Assembly: GCA_027069385.1 (NCBI GenBank)
Contig: JALXER010000208.1
Span: forward strand, 1 to 5,576
From: Paracoccaceae bacterium
Lineage (GTDB): Bacteria; Pseudomonadota; Alphaproteobacteria; Rhodobacterales; Rhodobacteraceae
DNA length: 5,576 nt
Reading direction: 5' to 3'
Part shown: positions 1 through 4,354 of the stretch, piece by piece
Position numbering within the stretch: the first letter of the stretch is position 1
How the letters are laid out: each line of letters begins with the position of its first letter
Notes under the pieces: generated by a model
Told to the model about the DNA's origin: nothing
The model's database searches: none
What the model saw: the letters and a program-made list of their open reading frames with translations, nothing else
Program-made: the position numbers and the translations under genes

Positions 1-62
1 ACCCGCGCCAAAGCCGCATGGCTGTGCAAAAACCCGGCCAGCCCTGCGGCTTTGGCGCGGGT
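1..62. repeat. Long near-perfect inverted repeat (24-bp arms, one mismatch)
   Basis: Positions 1-18 are the exact reverse complement of 45-62. After one mismatch (T19 against C44), pairing resumes for five more bases (20-24 with 39-43), leaving a 14-base loop at 25-38. The arms lie inside the coding frame of the partial methyltransferase and encode TRAKAA on one side and HAALAR on the other. The left arm begins exactly at base 1, so the stem could extend beyond the window. No T-tract follows that would make it an ordinary terminator. Confidence 0.85.
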
Positions 63-113
63 CCGGCGCTGGTCGCGGGCGGTTAGGTCAAACAAGGGGT
101 CGTGTGGGTGCAT
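1..113 (-). CDS. N-terminus of a probable class I SAM-dependent methyltransferase (partial, runs off the left edge)
   Basis: An ATG at 113-111 opens a minus-strand frame that stays open to the window edge (37 codons). It begins MHPHDPLFDL and continues with TARDQRRTRAKAAGLAGFLH. A good Shine-Dalgarno (AGGAAA, 126-121) sits 7 bases upstream, which supports this start. The pattern of a short leader, a basic RxRA stretch and a following FLHxxAA helix resembles the N-terminus of the BioC-like methyltransferases that lie divergently next to comF in many Rhodobacteraceae. That family memory plus position is the whole basis for the name, because the SAM-binding motifs would lie outside the window. 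The gene is divergent from comF, with only 68 bases between the two starts. An unusual long inverted repeat (1-62) lies within codons 18-37. That the frame is a real gene is fairly likely; the product is an inference. Confidence 0.6.
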   Translation of the reverse strand, partial: MHPHDPLFDLTARDQRRTRAKAAGLAGFLHSHAALAR

Positions 114-162
114 TGCTAAATTTCCTGTCAAAGCCGGACATACCTCACCCGGGCGCCAAACA

Positions 163-172
163 AAAGGGGGGG
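163..172 (+). promoter_or_regulatory. Ribosome binding site that decides the comF start
   Basis: An A-rich then G-rich run (AAA followed by seven G) ends 9 bases before the ATG at 182. This favours ATG 182 over the GTG at 104, which has no comparable site and lies inside the divergent methyltransferase gene. Confidence 0.55.
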
Positions 173-181
173 CTGACGCGG

Positions 182-889
182 ATGATGCGGCGCGGGCTGG
201 ATGCGCTTTATCCGGGCCGCTGCATGATGTGCGAGGCCTATACCGATGGCCGCAACGGCTTGTGCCCCGATTGCTGGCGCGAGACCAGCTTTATCACCGG
301 TGCGCGTTGCGAATGCTGCGCTACGCCGCTGCCCGGGGTTGGGCAGGACCTGCGCTGCGATACCTGCCTGTCTTTCCCGATGGCGTGGCACCACGGCGCG
401 GCGGCGGTGGTCTATAGCGGGGTCGGGCGGCGGCTGGTGATGGCGTTGAAACACGGTGACCGGCTAGACCTGGCACCGGCGCTGGCGGGCTGGATGCGCG
501 GACCGGCCCGTGACCTGCTGCACCGCGCGCAGATCATTGCTCCGGTGCCGTTGCACCGGTTGCGCCTGCTTAAACGTCGCTTTAACCAGTCGGCCGAACT
601 GGCCCGCCATCTGGCGCAAGACCGGCCGGCGCAGTTTATCCCCGACCTGTTGCTGCGCACCCGCAAAACTCCGTCTCAGGGCGGGCTGACCCGCGAACAG
701 CGCTTTGAAAACCAGCAGGGCGCCTTTGCCCTGAACCCGCGGTTTGACCTGCGCGGCAAGTCGGTGCTGCTGGTGGATGACGTAATGACAACGGGAGCCA
801 CCCTGTCGGCCTGCGCCGAGGCGTGCTATGCCCGAAATGCCGCGAATGTTGACATTGTTGTGCTGGCGCGCGTTGAAATCCACGAATAA
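182..889 (+). CDS. comF: ComF family protein (zinc-finger plus phosphoribosyltransferase-like)
   Basis: The protein has 235 residues, a usual length for ComF/GntX proteins. The N-terminal part is a cysteine-rich zinc-ribbon-like region with four CxxC pairs: C14/C17, C28/C31, C43/C46 and C59/C62. The middle holds the family segment APVPLHRLRLLKRRFNQS (residues 120-137). The C-terminus carries the type I phosphoribosyltransferase PRPP-binding loop VDDVMTTGAT (198-207), with the acidic pair D199-D200. ComF proteins act in the cytosol; in naturally competent bacteria they are needed for uptake or processing of transforming DNA, and elsewhere the role is poorly defined. No other competence gene is visible here. 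I chose ATG 182 because the family typically begins just before the RGLxxxYPxxC segment and a purine-rich site precedes it; the frame itself is open back to a GTG at 104. The stop is 39 bases before grxC, so read-through into grxC is possible, although grxC seems to have its own promoter. Confidence 0.92.
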   Translation: MMRRGLDALYPGRCMMCEAYTDGRNGLCPDCWRETSFITGARCECCATPLPGVGQDLRCDTCLSFPMAWHHGAAAVVYSGVGRRLVMALKHGDRLDLAPALAGWMRGPARDLLHRAQIIAPVPLHRLRLLKRRFNQSAELARHLAQDRPAQFIPDLLLRTRKTPSQGGLTREQRFENQQGAFALNPRFDLRGKSVLLVDDVMTTGATLSACAEACYARNAANVDIVVLARVEIHE

Positions 890-900
890 GCCGCTATATT
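873..900 (+). promoter_or_regulatory. Candidate sigma70 promoter for the grxC operon
   Basis: TTGAAA (873-878) and TATATT (895-900) are separated by 16 bases. Each hexamer matches five of six consensus bases. The -35 box lies in the last codons of comF and the -10 in the gap, so transcription would start near 907, about 20 bases before the grxC ATG. A small stem-loop, TATTCG (897-902) with CGAATA (909-914), overlaps the expected start region. This is inferred from sequence only. Confidence 0.5.
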
Positions 901-928
901 CGCAAAAACGAATACAAAGGGGTTCCCC

Positions 929-1186
929 ATGAACAAAGTCGAAATCTATTCCTCGCCGCTCTGCGGTTATTGCCACGCGGCCAAACGGTTGCTGAAAAAG
1001 CGTGGTGTTGAATTCGAGGAAACCAACGTGCTGACCACTCCGGGCGCGCGCGCCACCATGGTAGAGCGCGCCGGCGGGCGCACTTCGGTGCCGCAGATTT
1101 TTATCGGTGGCAAGCATATCGGCGGCAGTGACGAGCTGCACGAGCTTGATTTCGACGGAGAGCTAGACATCCTGCTGAACGCATGA
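929..1186 (+). CDS. grxC: Glutaredoxin 3 (GrxC)
   Basis: This is an 85-residue single-domain glutaredoxin of the thioredoxin fold, a length typical of GrxC. The dithiol active site is C12-G-Y-C15, near E. coli Grx3's CPYC but with Gly for Pro, as in many alphaproteobacterial homologues. The cis-proline motif TSVPQIFI has P55, and the glutathione-binding GGSD motif is at residues 65-68. The enzyme reduces protein disulfides and glutathione mixed disulfides in the cytosol, using reduced glutathione. The ATG at 929 follows an AAAGGGG site at a normal distance. The stop codon overlaps the start of the next gene (ATGA, 1183-1186), so the two are probably translationally coupled. A promoter candidate lies directly upstream. 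Confidence 0.96.
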   Translation: MNKVEIYSSPLCGYCHAAKRLLKKRGVEFEETNVLTTPGARATMVERAGGRTSVPQIFIGGKHIGGSDELHELDFDGELDILLNA

Positions 1187-2025
1187 CCATGCTGCGCGTC
1201 GCCCTTGTGCAGATGACAGCCAGCGATGATCCGGCGCAGAATTTGCGCGATATGACCGCACAGGTGCGCAAGGCCGCGGCGGGCGGGGCCGGGTTTGTGG
1301 CAACGCCCGAGGTTTCCAACATTATATCCGGCTCGCGCAGCCATCAACAGGCAGTGTTGCACCGGCAGGCCGATGATCCGACCCTTGCCGGCATGCGGGC
1401 GCTGGCGGCGGAACTGTCGGTTTGGGTGCTGCTCGGCTCTTTGGCGCTGAAAACCGGTGATGCGGACGGGCGTTTTGCCAACCGCTCTTTGCTGATCGGG
1501 CCGGACGGGGCGATCGTGGCGCAGTATGACAAAATCCATATGTTCGACGTGGATCTGGACGAGGGCGAATCCTATCGGGAATCGCGGCATTTTCGCCCGG
1601 GGCAGCGTGCGGTGCTGGCCCGAACGCCGTTTGGCGCGCTGGGCATGACCATTTGTTACGACCTGCGATTTGCCCGCCTGTTCCGGATGCTGGCGCAGGC
1701 CGGTGCGGCGCTGATCAGCGTTCCGGCGGCGTTTACCGTGCCCACCGGTCGCGCGCATTGGCATGCATTGCTGCGCGCCCGCGCGATTGAAACCGGCTGT
1801 TTTATTCTGGCACCGGCGCAATGTGGCCAGCATGTGGACCGGCAGACCTATGGGCACTCGCTGGTGGTGGACCCGTGGGGGCAGGTGATTGCGCAGGCGG
1901 GCGAAGAACCGGGCGTGACTTTTGCCGATCTGGACCTTAGTCTGGTTGCAAAGGCGCGCGGCAAGGTTCCGGCGCTGCACCACGACCCGAGGATCGAGCC
2001 ACCCCATGACGATGCCCAGCAATGA
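1183..2025 (+). CDS. Carbon-nitrogen hydrolase, Nit1/Nit2 type (possible deaminated-glutathione amidase or omega-amidase)
   Basis: This is a 280-residue complete nitrilase-superfamily domain. The catalytic Glu-Lys-Cys triad is visible: E43 in ATPEVSN, K117 in YDKIHMFDVDL and C158 in GMTICYDLRF. Further family landmarks are the N-terminal RVALVQMT strand and the C-terminal YGHSLVVDPWG segment. The sequence style (YDKIHMFDVDL, CYDLRFARLF) points to the Nit1/Nit2 branch, whose members hydrolyse the side amide of deaminated glutathione or of alpha-ketoglutaramate, rather than to true nitrilases. Choosing between these substrates is not possible by eye. Being coupled to a glutaredoxin makes a glutathione-related substrate attractive, but that is inference. 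The ATG at 1183 overlaps the grxC stop; an ATG at 1189 is an alternative that would remove two residues. There is no strong ribosome site, which fits translational coupling. Confidence 0.92.
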   Translation: MTMLRVALVQMTASDDPAQNLRDMTAQVRKAAAGGAGFVATPEVSNIISGSRSHQQAVLHRQADDPTLAGMRALAAELSVWVLLGSLALKTGDADGRFANRSLLIGPDGAIVAQYDKIHMFDVDLDEGESYRESRHFRPGQRAVLARTPFGALGMTICYDLRFARLFRMLAQAGAALISVPAAFTVPTGRAHWHALLRARAIETGCFILAPAQCGQHVDRQTYGHSLVVDPWGQVIAQAGEEPGVTFADLDLSLVAKARGKVPALHHDPRIEPPHDDAQQ

Positions 2026-2449
2026 CCCGCAGGTAATCACGCTGTTCAGCGAGATATCCATTATCGAACAACTGGCCCATACCCGCCTGACCAAAGCCCT
2101 GCCCGAAGGGATGGAACTGTCCCATTTTGCAGTGCTCAACCATTTCGCCCATATGGGCGGTGAAAAAACCCCTGCGCAACTGGCGCGCATATTCCATGTG
2201 ACCAAAGGGGCGATGACCAACACCATCTCGCGGCTGGGCAAGGCGGGGTATATCCACGTTCGCCCCGACTGGGATGATGCGCGCAAAAAGATCGTCTCTA
2301 TCAGCCCCGCCGGGCAGGCCGCGCGCGATCAGGCCGTGCTGGCCATCGAACCGGTGTTCGAGGATGTCAGGGCAGCGCTGGGCGAGGATAAACTGCGCCA
2401 GTTGCTACCGGTTTTTCGGGAATTGCGACAGGTACTGCTCGAACCCTAA
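2006..2449 (+). CDS. MarR-family transcriptional regulator
   Basis: The protein has 147 residues and is a compact winged helix-turn-helix regulator of the usual MarR length. From the N-terminus there is a dimerisation helix (about residues 10-30), then ELSHFAVLNHFA (37-48). Next come the helix-turn-helix TPAQLARIFHVTKGAMTNTISRL (55-77) and the wing with the family D-x-R pattern (D88 to K95, with D91 and R93). A C-terminal helical region (about 102-145) completes the dimer interface. The start is placed at ATG 2006, inside the end of the hydrolase gene (20-base overlap); ATG 2012 is equally possible. The frame is also open upstream to 1922, but that part lies fully within the hydrolase gene. 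MarR proteins usually repress nearby genes in response to a small ligand or thiol oxidation. No cysteine is present, so direct thiol sensing is unlikely. Whether it controls this operon is unknown. Confidence 0.92.
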   Translation: MTMPSNDPQVITLFSEISIIEQLAHTRLTKALPEGMELSHFAVLNHFAHMGGEKTPAQLARIFHVTKGAMTNTISRLGKAGYIHVRPDWDDARKKIVSISPAGQAARDQAVLAIEPVFEDVRAALGEDKLRQLLPVFRELRQVLLEP

Positions 2450-2614
2450 AGCGTTTCGACTTTACTTTGAATCATGCCCGGCGAGCGCAGCGACCACCCG
2501 AAGTGGCGAAGCCACGAGGGCCCGGCCCAACGGGATGAGACTTGTTCGCTTGCGAACAATGTCGAAGACGGGCGGGAGAGCCCCGGACATCGACTGGGAA
2601 AACGCTCGGGAGTC
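2450..2614. repeat. Non-coding spacer between convergent genes, probably a dispersed intergenic repeat
   Basis: These 165 bases separate the stops of the MarR gene and the minus-strand membrane protein gene. They contain no credible gene on either strand: frames that cross them are out-of-frame extensions of neighbours. The stretch is built of small inverted repeats: GTGGC-GAA-GCCAC (2503-2515), GGGCCC with an adjoining GGCCC (2518-2528), and an 8-bp stem around 2542-2559. It starts just after the stop with AGCGTTTCGACTTTA, a phrase I associate with recurring alphaproteobacterial intergenic sequences, and the block as a whole reads like a mobile or dispersed repeat of the Roseobacter group. 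The repeat status is from memory of similar sequences and was not tested against a genome. It may also help end transcription from both sides, although no T-tract is visible. Confidence 0.45.
2539..2563. other. Stem-loop within the convergent spacer
   Basis: TTGTTCGC (2542-2549) pairs with GCGAACAA (2552-2559) around a two-base centre. The stem continues outward by GAC/GTC (2539-2541 with 2561-2563) past one bulged T at 2560. It is symmetric enough to fold in RNA from either strand. There is no U-tract, so I do not call it an intrinsic terminator. Confidence 0.6.
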
Positions 2615-2998
2615 CTATCCGGCCGCCCCGAGGCGCAGATAGAACATAACCACCGCGACGATGGCGCTGGCAATGGCAAAGCCGATGGCGACCCAGCGCC
2701 ATTCCTGCGCGGTTGTGTTTCGCAATGCGGTGATTACCACGGCCGGAAGCAGCGCTACGAAATACACGGCAAAAAATCCGGTCAATACCAAAAGGAAAGC
2801 CGGGATCCGGGTCGGGTCCAGCGCAATGACCAGCGCGACCACCACAAACCAGAACGGGATGAACAGAAACTGGGCACCAAAAATGCCGATCCAGAACGTA
2901 TCGCCAAACCCCAGACCGGCGCGAAACAGGGCCACCCACCATGCGGGGGTGAAATGTTTGAGCGGCGTCGCCCCGTGGCTGGATTCGTGATTTGACAT
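2615..2998 (-). CDS. Small integral membrane protein of unknown function
   Basis: The protein has 127 residues. A short hydrophilic N-terminus (MSNHESSHGATPLKHFTP) is followed by hydrophobic segments at about 34-60 (possibly a re-entrant or long helix containing FWIGIFGAQFLFIPFWFVVV), 65-92 and 101-121, so three or four membrane spans are likely. The N-terminus is probably cytosolic by the positive-inside pattern, with lysine and arginine at 14, 26, 64, 93, 101 and 122, but the topology is not firm. The ATG at 2998 is preceded by GGAG at a spacing of 7 bases. The frame is open upstream to 3154, but that extension overlaps the neighbouring gene and has no membrane character. I do not recognise a named family, and no catalytic motif is seen. 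It is the last gene of the minus-strand run, 71 bases after the VHL-like gene, and converges on the MarR operon. Confidence 0.82.
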   Translation of the reverse strand: MSNHESSHGATPLKHFTPAWWVALFRAGLGFGDTFWIGIFGAQFLFIPFWFVVVALVIALDPTRIPAFLLVLTGFFAVYFVALLPAVVITALRNTTAQEWRWVAIGFAIASAIVAVVMFYLRLGAAG

Positions 2999-3069
2999 GG
3001 GTAGCTCCGGTTTGTTTGACGGGTATAGCCGATGGCCGCGCCCGCTGGTTCTGTGACGTGTTCGCGCAG

Positions 3070-3405
3070 TCAGTTCAACTCTAACCGCACGCGCGGCGCA
3101 AAGGGGACCACGATTCCCTTGCAGATATTGCTTTCGGACCGGTAGACCACCCATGGATGCCCGTAAAAGCTGGGCTGGTCATAGCTGCCGCCGGGTTGCA
3201 GGGTGTTGTAGTAAACCTCGACCCCGTCATAATCGACCCACAGGATATCCACCTCGGTGTCGGAGTTGTTGACAAAGGTAATCACCGTTTCATGCAGCGA
3301 TTCATTGGGGCGGATACCGCCAAGGTAACAATCGATGGCCGCGTTGGTCTGGGCCGCGCCGGCCAGCGGCCATAGCAGGGCAAGCGTGCAGATCAGGGCT
3401 TTCAT
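3070..3405 (-). CDS. Exported small protein with a von Hippel-Lindau (VHL) beta-like domain
   Basis: The protein has 111 residues. Residues 1-18 are a classic Sec signal peptide (MKALICTLALLWPLAGAA) with likely cleavage before Q19. There is no lipobox, so a soluble periplasmic or secreted product is expected. The mature part aligns without gaps (residue plus 32) to human pVHL 74-119, recalled from memory, with 16 of 46 identities. These include F44, N46, S48, W56, D60-G61, Y66, T68-L69, P71-G72, S79, G82-H83 and W85. W56, Y66, S79, H83 and W85 correspond to pVHL W88, Y98, S111, H115 and W117, which line its hydroxyproline-binding pocket. The chain ends at the end of the beta sandwich, so the alpha domain that binds elongin C is absent. 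C26 and C95 could form a disulfide. The start overlaps the stop of the GFA gene (ATGA). The ligand and role are unknown; binding of a hydroxylated proline is speculation. Confidence 0.8.
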   Translation of the reverse strand: MKALICTLALLWPLAGAAQTNAAIDCYLGGIRPNESLHETVITFVNNSDTEVDILWVDYDGVEVYYNTLQPGGSYDQPSFYGHPWVVYRSESNICKGIVVPFAPRVRLELN

Positions 3406-3815
3406 CGGGTCACCATCGTGGTTAGCGTTTCATCGTCTTGTGCCGCGCAGGGCAGGCCGTCGGTGATTTCGTAATAGGCGCCCTTGTCGGCGACAAAGAT
3501 GTGACCGGCGGTGTGGATCCCTTGTGCATCGTCCAGCGTACCGGCCAGGATCGACAGGTTGTCGCCCGGGCCATCCCAGAACAGATTACCGCCGCAGGTC
3601 GGGCAAAAGCCGCGCCGTGCCTGGGCCGAGGATTGGTACCAGCGCACATCACCGTCGATATGTACCGCTCCGCGCGGGGCCGAGGTCGCGGCCACATGGT
3701 GCCCCGAGGTCTTACGGCACTGCGTGCAGTGACAATTGATCACCGGTCGCAAGGCTCCGTCAACGCGATAGGTGATCGCCCCGCACAGGCAGCCTCCGGT
3801 ATAGGTTTTCGCCAT
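3402..3815 (-). CDS. GFA family protein (CENP-V/GFA-fold zinc protein)
   Basis: The protein has 137 residues, typical for this single-domain family. The zinc-site cysteines are all present: GGCLCGAITY (C9, C11), NCHCTQCRKTSG (C28, C30, C33) and GFCPTCGGNLFW (C71, C74). The family is named after the glutathione-dependent formaldehyde-activating enzyme of Paracoccus, proposed to speed the joining of formaldehyde and glutathione. Most members are uncharacterised, so a formaldehyde role should not be assumed, and no formaldehyde dehydrogenase gene is in the window. The protein is cytosolic, with no signal peptide. The ATG at 3815 has AAAGG about 9 bases upstream. The gene starts 12 bases after the preceding membrane protein gene and its stop overlaps the next start, so the three are probably one transcript. 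Confidence 0.93.
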   Translation of the reverse strand: MAKTYTGGCLCGAITYRVDGALRPVINCHCTQCRKTSGHHVAATSAPRGAVHIDGDVRWYQSSAQARRGFCPTCGGNLFWDGPGDNLSILAGTLDDAQGIHTAGHIFVADKGAYYEITDGLPCAAQDDETLTTMVTR

Positions 3816-3827
3816 TTTACCAAGCCT

Positions 3828-4307
3828 TTATGTTTTACCCCTGCGCCACAGAAACAGGATGGTCAGAATCGTTAGTGAAATAAAGGCATATTTCAGGCCG
3901 GTCATCAAGCTGGCCAGTTGCACCAGATCGCCCGGTACACGGTCGCTTAGCAAAATGTCTCCGACCAGCGCGTTTTCGGTATAGTCGATAAAGGCGGCAA
4001 TGACAGGGAATGCGAACAGGATCGGCAGGCGCGGGGCCAGCCGATAGAGGGTCAGGATCAGGCTAAGGGCCAGAAGGGCAGGGAAATAGGTGTCGAGCAT
4101 CTGTTGCACCTCCAGATAGAATAACCGCCCTTCGGGGGTGATGGTATCCAGATAGAGCTGCGCGGCGGCCTGATCATAGCCCATGATCCGCATATCGAAC
4201 GGCCACAGGCCACCAGCAAAGCGGAACAGTTGCGGAATCGAATAGATCGCCATCATCGCATAGTTCACCACGGTAACCGCAATGATTGTCAGGTGAATTT
4301 TCTGCAT
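3828..4307 (-). CDS. Conserved-looking integral membrane protein of unknown function
   Basis: The protein has 159 residues with about four hydrophobic segments: 6-28, 73-90, 94-112 and 132-154. A 40-residue loop after the first span carries DMRIMGYDQAAAQLYLDTITPEGRLFYLEVQ. The last span ends in a basic tail, WRRGKT. Features that look conserved are the PFDMR segment, the TPEGRLFYL segment, LDTYFPALLAL, and D108-Y-T-E-N112 at the end of span three. The arrangement recalls a widespread family of small four-span proteins without assigned function, which I cannot name. The first hydrophobic segment could also be read as an uncleaved signal anchor. The ATG at 4307 has a very strong Shine-Dalgarno, GGAGGGGG (4320-4313), 5 bases away. 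The gene follows aroA by 47 bases, with a strong hairpin in between. Confidence 0.85.
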   Translation of the reverse strand: MQKIHLTIIAVTVVNYAMMAIYSIPQLFRFAGGLWPFDMRIMGYDQAAAQLYLDTITPEGRLFYLEVQQMLDTYFPALLALSLILTLYRLAPRLPILFAFPVIAAFIDYTENALVGDILLSDRVPGDLVQLASLMTGLKYAFISLTILTILFLWRRGKT

Positions 4308-4312
4308 TCCTG

Positions 4313-4320
4313 CCCCCTCC
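4313..4320 (-). promoter_or_regulatory. Very strong ribosome binding site of the membrane protein gene
   Basis: Read on the minus strand, this is GGAGGGGG, 5 bases before the ATG at 4307. It is the most complete Shine-Dalgarno in the window. It lies four bases downstream of the 4324-4347 hairpin, whose C-rich arm could compete for it. Confidence 0.75.
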
Positions 4321-4323
4321 TAA

Positions 4324-4347
4324 CCTCCCCCCGCCAGCGGGGGGAGG
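4324..4347 (-). other. GC-rich intercistronic hairpin between aroA and the next gene
   Basis: A perfect 10-bp stem (4324-4333 with 4338-4347) closes a four-base loop, 7 bases after the aroA stop. Apart from one A-T pair it is all G-C. In the minus-strand RNA the stem is followed by UUAGG and not by a U-run, so it is not a standard intrinsic terminator. It could slow 3'-5' decay, cause partial termination, or be a copy of a small dispersed palindrome: CCTCCCCC-type hairpins recur in many GC-rich proteobacteria. Confidence 0.65.
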
Positions 4348-4354
4348 GACGCGC

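Noticed and set aside
126..131. Perfect TTGACA (-35) on the minus strand upstream of the methyltransferase
   Set aside because: A -10 at normal spacing would fall inside the coding region, and no TATAAT-like hexamer is there.
104..181. N-terminal extension of ComF from a GTG at 104
   Set aside because: The extra 26 residues do not resemble the family, begin inside the divergent methyltransferase gene and have no ribosome site, whereas ATG 182 does.
464..1141. Minus-strand open frame of 225 codons
   Set aside because: It is antisense to comF and grxC, both of which have clear catalytic or binding motifs; the composition is that of a GC-rich shadow frame.
967..2286. Long minus-strand open frame of 439 codons
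   Set aside because: It runs antisense across grxC, the hydrolase and the MarR gene, has an arginine/histidine/proline-rich shadow composition and shows no domain.
2474..2995. Plus-strand open frame of 173 codons over the spacer and the membrane protein gene
   Set aside because: It is antisense to a gene with a good ribosome site and clear membrane spans; the product is a hydrophilic low-information sequence.
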